DNA of 38,083 bases from Gammaproteobacteria bacterium (GCA_030426325.1 JAUHYO010000003.1:1-38083); one strand, 5' to 3'. Shown: positions 18,350 to 28,331, numbered from the stretch's first letter. The notes: generated by a model not told the origin, from the sequence alone. A program made the numbers and translations.

Positions 18350-19498
18350 ATGCACAGCAACAAGAAAACATTTCTGCTATCGATATTGCTCGGCCTGCTA
18401 AGTGCCTGCGCGAGTCCGTCAATCGTTCCGGATCAGCCTGTCATCTCGACTGCAGATCTGTTGCGTGCAACGCCGCTGGCCGGAGGTACCGATGTTCCCG
18501 ACCTGCCTGATATCGCGGTACTTGCGGTAAGTGCTGACATGCGAGATTTCCTGGATCAGCATGTCAATCGCCAGCACGGACGCACACTGAAACTACACGA
18601 ATTGCTGCAGGCAATAATCACAGAAGGTCGTTTCGGACTCGAGTATGACGAAACGACGAGGACCGCGCAGGAAACGTTTGCAGCGCGCAGGGGAAACTGC
18701 CTGTCGTTTACCAATCTGTTCGTTGCCCTGGCTCGCGAAGTCGGCATCAACGCCACCTACCAGGAAATTGACATTCCGCCGAACTGGTCTCATGAAGGTG
18801 GCGTCTATATGTTGACACGCCATGTCAACGTCATTGTTGAAACGGGAGGCAGTAACGTCAGGGAGGTCGATTTTAATATTGACGACTTCCAGAGCAGCCA
18901 CAACCGGAAGCTTATCTCCGATGCCAGGGCACTGGCACACTACTATTCCAACATCGGTGCCGAGTTCCTGCAGCAGGATAAGCCGATCGAGGCTTTGCGA
19001 TATTTTCGAAAAGCGGCTGCCAGCGATGAAGATTTTGCGCCGGTTTGGAGCAACCTGGGTGTGTTGTACTCACGGGCGAAACATTTCGACTACGCCGAAG
19101 CGGCTTACCTGCAGGCGCTGAGACTAAATCCCGGAGAGCTTGTTGCAATGAGCAACCTGGGTCAGCTTTACCAGTTTCAGGGAAAGCACGAGCTCGCCAA
19201 TCAGTATTACATGCAGAGCAATCAGCATCGCCTGCAAAACCCCTACTATCGATACCATTTGGCACGTGAAGCGTTTCTTGGCGAAAACTATGCGACGGCA
19301 ATCAAGCACCTTAAGTATTCGCTACAGAAGAAAAAAAGTGAAGATTCCTTTTACTTTCTCATGGGCTTGAGCTATCTCGGCAAAGGTGATGCAGTGGTTG
19401 CCCAGCGCTACTTAAGAAGAGCCGAAGAAATCGCTGCAGACGACGGGCTCAAACGCAGCTACCACAACAAGATCGAGCGCCTGTTCGAATCCGGCTGA
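18350..19498 (+). CDS. Lipoprotein with transglutaminase-like domain and TPR repeats
   Basis: Lipobox LLGLLSAC; RRGNCLSFTNLFVALAREVGI (Cys), TRHVNVIV (His), EVDFNID (Asp) triad pattern; C-terminal TPRs. Confidence 0.85.
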   Translation: MHSNKKTFLLSILLGLLSACASPSIVPDQPVISTADLLRATPLAGGTDVPDLPDIAVLAVSADMRDFLDQHVNRQHGRTLKLHELLQAIITEGRFGLEYDETTRTAQETFAARRGNCLSFTNLFVALAREVGINATYQEIDIPPNWSHEGGVYMLTRHVNVIVETGGSNVREVDFNIDDFQSSHNRKLISDARALAHYYSNIGAEFLQQDKPIEALRYFRKAAASDEDFAPVWSNLGVLYSRAKHFDYAEAAYLQALRLNPGELVAMSNLGQLYQFQGKHELANQYYMQSNQHRLQNPYYRYHLAREAFLGENYATAIKHLKYSLQKKKSEDSFYFLMGLSYLGKGDAVVAQRYLRRAEEIAADDGLKRSYHNKIERLFESG

Positions 19499-19514
19499 TG
19501 GCCTTCTCGCCAGA

Positions 19515-20567
19515 TCAACCGAATTTCTCGAGGCTCGAGGCGACCAACTCCGAATCCGCGGCAAGACCATCCATCCATGTCATGGCGTCACGAATCTCAC
19601 CTGAAAATGCCGATCTTGAATTCGCCAGAATGGCGGCACGAGTATCCGCGTTGTATTCATGTTCGGGTGCTTTTGAATAAGTTCGCAGGACATCGCTTTG
19701 TATTGCACTCTCAATATTCCCGCTATCCGTCGCGATACCCAGAAAGTCCGCTGTCGATCTGAGCGTCTCAGCAGGCTGTGCGATGAAAACCTCGAAGTCG
19801 AGTGGCAGGATGTCGCCAGCTTGCGCGTCGAGCGAGCTCACTGCACTGACTGTTTCGCTCAGCCAGCTCAGCGCTGCGAGCTGACCCGGATTCAACTCAT
19901 GCAGGACCAGTTCAAGTCCGGTTGCCTGCTTCAGGCGCTGCAGCCTGATCTGCGCGAAGCCTTTCAGGTCCTGAAGTGCATTCTCTCCGGCGAGCAAGGT
20001 TGTAATGTGCGTCTCGGGGCGATTGAAAACGAACACGAATCGCGCCCCGGGAACGACGGATCGAATTGCTGGCAACAGGTCGGTACAAATACTCGTCGCC
20101 TTAACCACGGTATGGTCGGCACCGCGACTCCACATTTTTGAAAGAACCTGCAGCCGTTCAAGCAGCGACTCATGAGAAAGAAACGAGCGTCCCTCGGCCG
20201 CATCGGCCAAGTCCTGCGCCAGCACTCGAAGCGGCAGTGGCTCACGCAGACTTTGCGTGGCTTCCAGCCGCTGAAGCAATCGTGACAATAACGTCGACCC
20301 GCAGTGCCCGACATGAAAAATGTAGCTCGGCGGATTGCCGAATGGCGTCTTCTCAAAAATATCTGCGATCGCCTGCCAGGCAATCCAGGTTCCCCTGGTT
20401 GTCTGCTGCAATACTCGCTGATCGAGAAAGCTCGCCGCGCGAATCTCATCGGCACTCAGCTCGACAAGCAACACATTGTCGTTGATCAGGTTCAGACTGT
20501 GCGGAAATATGTCGGCGCGCTCGGGCAGATTATTGGTCCAGTCGGTGAGCGAGTTCGATGCATTCAT
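19515..20567 (-). CDS. Sulfotransferase-like protein (short, non-TPR family)
   Basis: PPSYIFHVGHCGSTLLSRLLQRLEATQSLREP (P-loop) and GARFVFVFNRPETHITTLL. Confidence 0.7.
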   Translation of the reverse strand: MNASNSLTDWTNNLPERADIFPHSLNLINDNVLLVELSADEIRAASFLDQRVLQQTTRGTWIAWQAIADIFEKTPFGNPPSYIFHVGHCGSTLLSRLLQRLEATQSLREPLPLRVLAQDLADAAEGRSFLSHESLLERLQVLSKMWSRGADHTVVKATSICTDLLPAIRSVVPGARFVFVFNRPETHITTLLAGENALQDLKGFAQIRLQRLKQATGLELVLHELNPGQLAALSWLSETVSAVSSLDAQAGDILPLDFEVFIAQPAETLRSTADFLGIATDSGNIESAIQSDVLRTYSKAPEHEYNADTRAAILANSRSAFSGEIRDAMTWMDGLAADSELVASSLEKFG

Positions 20568-20635
20568 ATGGAGAAATTCTCGTGTCTATAGTGCTGGTGT
20601 TTCACGCGATACGCAGATTGTACGTTGAGCGGGTA

Positions 20636-20641
20636 TATAAT
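20636..20641 (+). promoter_or_regulatory. Candidate -10 element upstream of the PKHD hydroxylase gene
   Basis: Perfect TATAAT 68 nt upstream of the ATG at 20709; no good -35 at 17-nt spacing. Confidence 0.35.
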
Positions 20642-20655
20642 TGACTTGAGTATGA

Positions 20656-20672
20656 AGAAAACTTAGTTTTCT
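20656..20672. promoter_or_regulatory. 17-bp perfect palindrome, candidate operator
   Basis: AGAAAACT-T-AGTTTTCT just downstream of TATAAT (20636-20641), between divergent sulfotransferase-like and hydroxylase genes. Confidence 0.5.
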
Positions 20673-20708
20673 CATCCCCGCACCGCAACCCACGAAGAAG
20701 CGACGATC

Positions 20709-21374
20709 ATGATACTAGAGATCCATGACTTCCTGAGCCCGACAGAACTTCAGCGCCTGCAGCAAATTGGCGCAGAATCGACCTTTCTCGACGGCCGCCT
20801 GAGCAATCCCCACAACAAGACCAAGAAAAACGAGCAGATTGATCATTCGGCACCCGGCTACCAGGAATCCAGTCAACTGGTGGCCAACGCCATGCTGCGT
20901 CATGAAGGTTTTCGCGACTTTGCAATGCCGAACAAGATTGCACCGCCCCTGATGTGTAAGTACGAGGTCGGTATGGCCTATGGTGCACATTCCGACGTCG
21001 CACTATTGCCACTTAAGAAGCTCCAGATGGTGTTGCGATCGGATATATCGATAACGGTTTTCCTGAATGACCCGGCAAGCTACGACGGCGGCGAGCTGGT
21101 ACTGCATCTCGAGAGCCGCAAGGTACCCATCAAGCTTCCGGCCGGCGGCCTCGTCGCCTATCCATCCACATTGCTGCATGAAGTTGCCGAAGTCACGCGT
21201 GGTCAGCGCCTGGTGGCAATTACCTTCGTCGAGAGCCAGATTATTGACGAACGGCAGCGCCACATGATTTACAGTCTCGGCGAGGTATCGGCGCTGGAAG
21301 GGCTGACGATGAAACCGGAGAATCGACTGCGCCTGGACCTCGTTCGACAAAACCTGATCAGAATGTGGTCCTGA
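20709..21374 (+). CDS. PKHD-type 2OG-Fe(II) hydroxylase (PiuC/YbiX-like)
   Basis: MAYGAHSDVALL...RSDISITVFLNDPASYDGGELVL...LPAGGLVAYPSTLLHEVAEVTRGQRLVAITFVES. Confidence 0.9.
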   Translation: MILEIHDFLSPTELQRLQQIGAESTFLDGRLSNPHNKTKKNEQIDHSAPGYQESSQLVANAMLRHEGFRDFAMPNKIAPPLMCKYEVGMAYGAHSDVALLPLKKLQMVLRSDISITVFLNDPASYDGGELVLHLESRKVPIKLPAGGLVAYPSTLLHEVAEVTRGQRLVAITFVESQIIDERQRHMIYSLGEVSALEGLTMKPENRLRLDLVRQNLIRMWS

Positions 21375-21384
21375 TTCCGGTTCG

Positions 21385-22152
21385 CTATTTCTTCTCGGGA
21401 AAAAACGTCTTGAGCACGTCATCCAGCAATGGGGTCCAGTTTCGCCAATTGTGCCCTTCCCGTACAACGAAATAAGTTACGTCATACCCTTTTCGATCCA
21501 GCACACGTTTGAATCGCTTTACCGATGCCAGATTGTCGTTCTGAGTCCCCGCACTAAGAAATATCTTCAATGGAAGTAAATCTCGCTCTTCGTAAGACTC
21601 ACTCACGACATCGACATGATCACTGCTAGCCGGCGATTGCATACCGATTCCGGAAAAGATATTCGAAAGCATCAGCCCGAAACACGCGCTGTTCAGGCCA
21701 CCAAACGAAATGCCGAGAATTGCCCGATCTTCACGTGACAGGCTGACCGGCTCATCTCGGCTAATCGTTGGGACAAGTTCGTCGGCGAAAAAAGCCGCAA
21801 AATCGGCGTTGCACATGAACTGAGCATTGCGGCGGTCGACTTCAAGCCTGTCGGGATTTCGACTGTCCAGAAAAACGACAAGTACCGGCGCAACAACCCC
21901 GGCGTCAATAGCCTCATCCAATACGGGTTTGAATCCGCCTTTTTCAAGATACCTCTGCCCATCCGTAACATAGAGGGTTGGCAGCTGGTCGTCCGCCGAC
22001 GTGCCCGCCGGCCGGTAAACACGATACTGTAAGTCGTAACCCAGGTGCTCGCTGAATATTCTCTGGTTTGCGCCAAGCATCCCTTCGGACGCAGCCGATC
22101 CGGCAGTTGCCAACAACGCCATCAGTAAATATAAAAATCGCATTCGCTTCAT
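21385..22152 (-). CDS. Exported alpha/beta-hydrolase, esterase (esterase D/Fes-like) family
   Basis: Signal peptide; nucleophile elbow ILGISFGGLNSA; C-terminal REGHNWRNW. Confidence 0.82.
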   Translation of the reverse strand: MKRMRFLYLLMALLATAGSAASEGMLGANQRIFSEHLGYDLQYRVYRPAGTSADDQLPTLYVTDGQRYLEKGGFKPVLDEAIDAGVVAPVLVVFLDSRNPDRLEVDRRNAQFMCNADFAAFFADELVPTISRDEPVSLSREDRAILGISFGGLNSACFGLMLSNIFSGIGMQSPASSDHVDVVSESYEERDLLPLKIFLSAGTQNDNLASVKRFKRVLDRKGYDVTYFVVREGHNWRNWTPLLDDVLKTFFPEKK

Positions 22153-22155
22153 GAT

Positions 22156-22638
22156 CTAACGCACTCGTTTCACACGGGTCGACTTGCCCGTTTCGGCAAC
22201 CAGGAAGTAGGAGCCGAGCATCCCCGACTTGATTTCCGCTTCGAAAGGCACTGGCAAATTCCAGCTTCCCTTGCTGCTCTGTTTCCAGACGTTGCCATCG
22301 GATGTATGGAAGAAATAAATGCCGTTCGCAGCTTTTTGGATATCGACGATTGTTACTGTTAGCTGGTCGATCGAAACGACCGGTTCTGTTTTCCTGATTC
22401 CGAAATTTTCTTTTTGAACCTGCTGCAATTGCTTCTGGCTGAATACCTGACCATCGGCAATTGTGTCGTAGCAAAGCAGACGCTCGGCGTCAGCCTTGAT
22501 TTCCCTGCAGCCCTCGATTTCGGTGATGGCTACAAATTCTTCGGCCAGGGCCGCCTGCCCAAGGACGAGCGGCGCCAGAACTGTCAGCAACAGACGATAC
22601 GAAGTCGGGAATATTCGTTGAACAGAAGCATGATTCAT
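22156..22638 (-). CDS. Exported hypothetical protein with CREI..AERLLCYD motif
   Basis: Signal peptide from MNHASVQRIF...; IEGCREIKADAERLLCYDTIADG and TVTIVDIQKAANGIYFFHTSDGNVWKQ. Confidence 0.65.
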   Translation of the reverse strand: MNHASVQRIFPTSYRLLLTVLAPLVLGQAALAEEFVAITEIEGCREIKADAERLLCYDTIADGQVFSQKQLQQVQKENFGIRKTEPVVSIDQLTVTIVDIQKAANGIYFFHTSDGNVWKQSSKGSWNLPVPFEAEIKSGMLGSYFLVAETGKSTRVKRVR

Positions 22639-22930
22639 GAAACTTATTCCTGAAATTGTGTCCAAAAGTTTTTCCATAAGTGCTTTTTTTGCAATGTTTG
22701 CGGACCGGGTCGGACAGCGCGGACGAAGACTATCAAATCAGCGCAGCGCGATCAGCTGCATATGCGAAACAAGTCTATATGACGTGTGGGTATATTGTTG
22801 ATTTTTATACATATTACCGAGAGATCGAAACGCGGGCCCGGTCCACAGCGTCCGCGGCAATTGCTCCATTCGTGCAAGGACTCTTGTTAAACTACGCGTT
22901 GCATTTTGTCATCGTTACCAAGGTGTACTC

Positions 22931-24166
22931 ATGATCAAGAATAAACTTTCCCTTGCTCTCGCATGGTGTGGACTCCTGCTGGGCTCCGTTTCGGTAAACG
23001 CCGCCGAATTGGACGTTCCCGAACCCTTCCGGGGCTTTGACAACACGTCAACCTACAAGATTAGCTACGATGATCTGACAGCAGTATTGAAGGCGGTGGT
23101 TGTCGATGTGGGTCGCTCAACCCGGGAGGTTGCCGGGCAGGCTGAAGTCAAGACCGGGACGCGCGCACGTGCCAAGGTAAAACGCCTCACAGCCAACGAA
23201 GGCAACAAGTTTTACTACGAAACATTCAAGGACAATGAAGCCAGTCGCCAGTATCTTCAAAAAATACAGGCGGAACTGGAAGCTCTGCCTACAGAAGCAC
23301 CGCTGAAGTATTTTTCGCGTGACGAGCAGCTCGCCTACTGGCTCAATCTCTACAATGTCACGCTGCTGAACCAGATCATCGCCGAGTATCCGAAACGCGA
23401 CTTGAAAAAGCTGTTTCGTGCCAAGGACTCCATCCTGGACAGGAAGCTGCTCACGGTTGCCGGAATCCCGCTGAGCCTGAATGACATCCAGTTCACGATC
23501 CTGAAAGAAAACTATGACAGCAACCCGCTGATTCTGTACGGCCTGTACCAGGGCTATGTTGGTGGTCCCGATATTCGTAAGACCGCCTACACCAGCGCCG
23601 ATGTCTATTACGCGCTGGAAAACAACGCGCGGGACTTCATCAACTCCAATCGCGGCACCTTTAGCCGGGACGCGCGAACCTTCCGCGTTTCAAGCTTCTA
23701 CGATCGCAACCGGGCATTTTTTCCGAATTTCGAGACCGATCTGACCGCACACCTGATGCACTACCTGGAAGGCAGCGAGCGCGGCGAACTGCAGGCCGCA
23801 AGTTCACTGAAGCCGGATATTCATGACTGGACCGTCACCGATATGGGTGGCACCCACAGGGACACCGGTGGCAGCCTGGCCGACAGCCGTGCGGCCCTGC
23901 TGGGATCAATGCAAAGCACAACACCGGATCCAAACAACCCCGGACAACTTTTGGGCGCGACGGTTGGCTCCGGATCCAGCTACGCTGCAGCAAAAGGACA
24001 GAAGCTGACACGATATGACCCTGAACTGCTGATCAAGCTTCAGACAATCAACGAGAACCGCATGAATGAGAATCAGCGCAACGCCAATGTCACGATTGAG
24101 GAACTCGAAGACGATGCGGAAGCATCGGACAGTGCACCTGCACCGGAAAGCGACGACAACAACTAG
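22931..24166 (+). CDS. DUF547 domain-containing exported protein, copy 1
   Basis: Signal peptide; DUF547 core EQLAYWLNLYNVTLLNQIIAEYPKRDLKKLF; acidic C-terminus. Confidence 0.9.
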   Translation: MIKNKLSLALAWCGLLLGSVSVNAAELDVPEPFRGFDNTSTYKISYDDLTAVLKAVVVDVGRSTREVAGQAEVKTGTRARAKVKRLTANEGNKFYYETFKDNEASRQYLQKIQAELEALPTEAPLKYFSRDEQLAYWLNLYNVTLLNQIIAEYPKRDLKKLFRAKDSILDRKLLTVAGIPLSLNDIQFTILKENYDSNPLILYGLYQGYVGGPDIRKTAYTSADVYYALENNARDFINSNRGTFSRDARTFRVSSFYDRNRAFFPNFETDLTAHLMHYLEGSERGELQAASSLKPDIHDWTVTDMGGTHRDTGGSLADSRAALLGSMQSTTPDPNNPGQLLGATVGSGSSYAAAKGQKLTRYDPELLIKLQTINENRMNENQRNANVTIEELEDDAEASDSAPAPESDDNN

Positions 24167-24197
24167 ACCTATAGAAAATCAAGTCGGGGGAGAAGCA

Positions 24198-25382
24198 ATG
24201 AAGAAGATATATTCGTCGGTAGTTCTGATCGGTCTCGCGATGCTCGGCAATGTGGCGGCCAGCGCTGCCGAGTCGAGCGTTCCCGAGCCCTTCCGGGGAT
24301 TCGACAATACCTCCAAGTATTCGATCAACTATGACGACCTGACCGGTTTGCTGAAGGCGGTGGTTGTCGATGTCGGCCGGTCGAGCCGGGAAATTGCCGA
24401 ACCACCGAAGACCAAGACTGGAACGCGTACACGCGCCAAGGTAAAGCGGCTCACTGCCAATGAAGGCAACAAGTTCTACTACGAAACGTTCAAAGACAGT
24501 GAAGAAAGCGCAGAGTACCTGCGCGGCATTCAGGAGAATCTCGCACAGCTGCCGTCCGAGGCGCCGCTGAAATATTTCTCGCGTGACGAACAACTGGCCT
24601 ACTGGCTCAATCTCTACAATGTCACATTATTGAATCAAATCATCGCGGAATATCCGAAACGCGACTTGAAGAAACTGTTTCGCGGAAAGAATTCAATTCT
24701 CGACAAGAAATTGCTCACGGTCGCGGGCATCCCACTGAGCCTGAACGACATTCAGTTTACGATCCTGAAAGAAAACTACGACACTAGCCCGCTGGTTCTG
24801 TACGGCCTGTACCAGGGCTACGTCGGCGGGCCGGATATTCGCAAGACCGCCTACACCGGCGCGGACGTCTATTACGCCCTGGAAAACAATGCCCGGGATT
24901 TCATCAACTCGAACCGCGGTACTTTCAGCCGGGACGAAAGAACATTCCGGGTGTCGAGCTTTTACGACCGCAACCGGGCGTTTTTCCCGAATTTCGAAGC
25001 CGACCTGACTGCGCACCTGATGATGTACCTTGAAGGCTACGAACGGAATGAGCTGCAGGCGGCGAGTTCATTGAAGCCGGACATTGACGACTGGACAGTC
25101 ACCGACATGGGCGGCACTCACCGGGAGATCGGCGGTAGCCTGGCCGACAGCCGGGCAGCGTTGCTGGATTCAGTTAAAGGCACGACACCCGCGGATGGTG
25201 GCGGCGTCATGGCGGCCGCAGCCGGCTACGGCTCGACTTCGATGGCGGCAAAAGGCAAGAAAATCAGCCGTCTCGATCCCGAGTTGCTCGAGAAACTGGT
25301 CAAGATCGACGAGGATCGCATGAACGAAAACCAGCGAAATGCCAGCGTCACGATTGAAGATGTGGAGGACGATGACGAATAG
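24198..25382 (+). CDS. DUF547 domain-containing exported protein, copy 2
   Basis: Signal peptide MKKIYSSVVLIGLAMLGNVAASA; very high identity to copy 1 (41-aa identical run from APLKYFSRDEQ to KKLFR). Confidence 0.9.
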   Translation: MKKIYSSVVLIGLAMLGNVAASAAESSVPEPFRGFDNTSKYSINYDDLTGLLKAVVVDVGRSSREIAEPPKTKTGTRTRAKVKRLTANEGNKFYYETFKDSEESAEYLRGIQENLAQLPSEAPLKYFSRDEQLAYWLNLYNVTLLNQIIAEYPKRDLKKLFRGKNSILDKKLLTVAGIPLSLNDIQFTILKENYDTSPLVLYGLYQGYVGGPDIRKTAYTGADVYYALENNARDFINSNRGTFSRDERTFRVSSFYDRNRAFFPNFEADLTAHLMMYLEGYERNELQAASSLKPDIDDWTVTDMGGTHREIGGSLADSRAALLDSVKGTTPADGGGVMAAAAGYGSTSMAAKGKKISRLDPELLEKLVKIDEDRMNENQRNASVTIEDVEDDDE

Positions 25383-25511
25383 ACCATTAAATTCAGTCGC
25401 TTAAATCCTCATGGAACTCTACGTGGCGATCTGCATCTAAAATTTGAGTACAAAGAGCCACTCGCCGGCTTGGCGCTCGAAAACGGCGAGCAATGTGTCG
25501 GGGGAGTGCGC

Positions 25512-26684
25512 ATGATGAAGCAGGTCAGACCAGCTATTTTCGTTCTTTTTGGGTTCTTTACCTCGCAGGCCTTTGCAAACGAGCCCGTTGTTCCGGAGCC
25601 CTTTCGCGGTTACAACAACGCGTCGAGCTACATGATCAATTACGACGACCTGACCGACTTACTGAGCACGGTCGTCGCCGACACCGGACTTTCCGACCGG
25701 GAGATTGCCAAGCCCCCCAAAGCCAAGACCGGCACCCGAATGAAACCGAAGGTGCAACGGCTGACCGTCGACGAGGGCAATCGATTCCTGTACGAAGCCT
25801 TCAAGGACAACGAGGCGAGCCAGCAGTATCTGCGCGACATCCAGGCGAGCCTGGAAAAGGTCCCGGACGACATACCGCTGGAAGAATTCTCACGCGAAGA
25901 ACAGCTTGCCTATTGGCTGAATCTCTACAATGTCACCGTCCTCAACGAAATAATCGCTGTCTATCCAAAGCGCAACCTGAAGAAACTGTTCCAGGGCAAA
26001 AACTCGATCCTGTCCAAGAAAGTGCTCACCGTGTCCGGCATTCCGCTAAGTCTCAACGATATTCAATTCACGATTTTGAAGCAGAACTACGACAGCAATC
26101 CGTTGATACTCTACGGCCTCTACCAGGGCTACGTCGGCAGCCCAAATATTCGCAAAACAGCCTATACAGGATCGGACGTGTACTTCGGACTCGAGGAAAA
26201 TGCCTACGAGTTTATTAATTCGAATCGCGGCACTTTCATTCGGAGTGACGAAGACACCTTCCGCGTATCGAGCTTCTATGACCGGAACCGGGCGTTTTTC
26301 CCCGACTTCGAACCGCAGTTGGCCGAGCATTTACTTGAGCACCTGGCCGAAGGGACAGAGCGATACAAGATCCAGACTGCGTCCGCGATTGAACCCGACA
26401 TCGACGACTGGACCGTCACCGACCTCGGTTATGGCCGACACGAGATCGCCGGGAGCTTCGCCTACAACCAGGCTGCAATGCTGGATGCCTACCAGGGTCC
26501 GCGGCGGCGGGATGGTGGAATTTTGGTGGCTTCCGTCGAGGTCAAGCGGGCGAAGAAGAAAGTCGAAGAAGAAGAGGACGACGTTACACTTGAGGACCTG
26601 GAAGAGTATCCGCTTGGGCAGGGTGCACGCCCCGAGGAAATCACGACCGGCGAAATTTCCGAGCTTCCGGAATCTGCGGAATAG
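25512..26684 (+). CDS. DUF547 domain-containing exported protein, copy 3
   Basis: Signal peptide MMKQVRPAIFVLFGFFTSQAFA; same domain organisation, more diverged, longer acidic tail. Confidence 0.9.
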   Translation: MMKQVRPAIFVLFGFFTSQAFANEPVVPEPFRGYNNASSYMINYDDLTDLLSTVVADTGLSDREIAKPPKAKTGTRMKPKVQRLTVDEGNRFLYEAFKDNEASQQYLRDIQASLEKVPDDIPLEEFSREEQLAYWLNLYNVTVLNEIIAVYPKRNLKKLFQGKNSILSKKVLTVSGIPLSLNDIQFTILKQNYDSNPLILYGLYQGYVGSPNIRKTAYTGSDVYFGLEENAYEFINSNRGTFIRSDEDTFRVSSFYDRNRAFFPDFEPQLAEHLLEHLAEGTERYKIQTASAIEPDIDDWTVTDLGYGRHEIAGSFAYNQAAMLDAYQGPRRRDGGILVASVEVKRAKKKVEEEEDDVTLEDLEEYPLGQGARPEEITTGEISELPESAE

Positions 26685-26699
26685 CTGATCGCGGTCGAC

Positions 26700-28331
26700 T
26701 TAGTCGTCCGGATCAGACCCGAAAGCCTCGACAAACTGCTGACGGTAGTTCTTCCAGCGCCCCACTGAATTCGCGTGCAGCGGCTCACGAACCTGCCAGA
26801 CACTGGCTGTTCGAACACTGTTTCGTAGCTCGTGAAAGGCGAGGCAACACTCGTCCCACTCCTCGCCCAGCCACTCCAGCAGCTCAGGCACTATTTGTCT
26901 CGGCCGCTGCACGAGATCCTCATAGCGTACCCGTTTGATATCGGCGCCAAGTAAGGATTCCCAATGGTCGATCAGGCTGGTCTGAAGTTCAATGTAATGC
27001 CGTATATTCACAAGCGTCGTTGCATAGGCCTGACTGGGCCCCAGTCGTACTGAGTAAATCGATGTTGCGATATCGCGCCAGTCGCGCTCTGTGACAATGA
27101 ATTTTGCTGTCGGCAGAACAGCTTTGATCAGGCCGATGTACAGGAAATTATCGGGACGCTTGTCCGTTGGCCTGGCATCGCCACCATGCAATGCGTTCAT
27201 TTGATCTTCGTGCTGCTGCCGCCAGGCACGAAGCTTGTTTGTGTCTAAGCGTTCCATGCCATTCGGATAGCCGGGAAACTCCCTGGCAATCAGTCGTGGG
27301 AAAAATTCGCTTTCTCCGCCGGCAATGAAACGCGGGTGCGATGCGAGAATTTGTTCGAGCAGCGTGGATCCACTTCGAAACATTCCGCAGATAAAGACCG
27401 GCGCGTCGGCCGAGTCTTCGACTTGCTCTGGCGAGCTGCAGTTGCCCATCGAAGTGATTCGCTCGAAATGACTTTCGACAGTTTTTGGGTTGTAGGCAGG
27501 CGATGCTTTTTCATCAAGTGCGTTTCCCCTGGAAAAGCGAGCCCATGCGGAATCGAAATTTTGAAGCTGCTCGTATGCCTTGCCCAGTGCAAACTGAACG
27601 TCGCTACTCGAGCTTTTCTCGGCAGCCGCCTCGAGACGGGCCAGCAGCGGATCGTCTTGTCGCGTAAACACCTGCGTATCAGCCAGTCGCGCCAGCGCCG
27701 CATCATTGCCGGCATCCAGTTTAAGGCATCGCTCGAAGTTCTGCCTGGCCTCGTCACGGAGGCCTTGCTGTTCATAGAGATTGCCCAGGTTGTAGTACGC
27801 ACTGGTGTATTCCGGGTTGAGCGCCAGGGCGGACTCCAGGTGCGTCCTGGCCTTGTCGGCCGCCTGCAAATGATCCATGTAGATATTCGCAATATTGAGA
27901 TGCACCTCCTCGGGGGCATCGATTCCCAGTTTCAGCGCCTGCTCATACTGTCGTATTGCGGCGGTGAACTGACCATCTTTGGCCAGGTTGTAGGCATAGT
28001 TGAAACTGGCGTAGGCGGAACCGGGGTGTGTCGCAAGGTAGTTTTTATACGCCTTGAGCAGGTGGCCAAGCGGGTAACGCTTTTGCCGCATGTAGAGGGC
28101 TACACGATCAATCGCGGGCAGATCTTTTTTGACATGGATCAGGAGCTGTCGAAGCTGATCCAGTGCACCGGCGACGTTGTTCAGGCTTTCCAGTGTCCGA
28201 ACCTGGAGCCAACGGGCATCCACGTTGTTCGGGTGCCGTTCGAGAAGGCTTGATAACAGTGCCGTGGCCTCATCAAACTTTTGTTGTCTGATCGCGCTTA
28301 TGGCCTTCTGCATGTCTGTTTGAATCGTCAT
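26700..28331 (-). CDS. TPR-repeat sulfotransferase
   Basis: 543 aa; TPRs then PVFICGMFRSGSTLLEQILASHPRFIAGGESEFF and KFIVTERDWRDIATSIY. Confidence 0.9.
   Translation of the reverse strand: MTIQTDMQKAISAIRQQKFDEATALLSSLLERHPNNVDARWLQVRTLESLNNVAGALDQLRQLLIHVKKDLPAIDRVALYMRQKRYPLGHLLKAYKNYLATHPGSAYASFNYAYNLAKDGQFTAAIRQYEQALKLGIDAPEEVHLNIANIYMDHLQAADKARTHLESALALNPEYTSAYYNLGNLYEQQGLRDEARQNFERCLKLDAGNDAALARLADTQVFTRQDDPLLARLEAAAEKSSSSDVQFALGKAYEQLQNFDSAWARFSRGNALDEKASPAYNPKTVESHFERITSMGNCSSPEQVEDSADAPVFICGMFRSGSTLLEQILASHPRFIAGGESEFFPRLIAREFPGYPNGMERLDTNKLRAWRQQHEDQMNALHGGDARPTDKRPDNFLYIGLIKAVLPTAKFIVTERDWRDIATSIYSVRLGPSQAYATTLVNIRHYIELQTSLIDHWESLLGADIKRVRYEDLVQRPRQIVPELLEWLGEEWDECCLAFHELRNSVRTASVWQVREPLHANSVGRWKNYRQQFVEAFGSDPDD

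Noticed and set aside
22680-22934. 84-aa plus-strand ORF upstream of the DUF547 genes
   Set aside because: Considered as a possible peptide substrate, but it has no signal or leader features or clear RBS, and its low-complexity composition looks like intergenic DNA.
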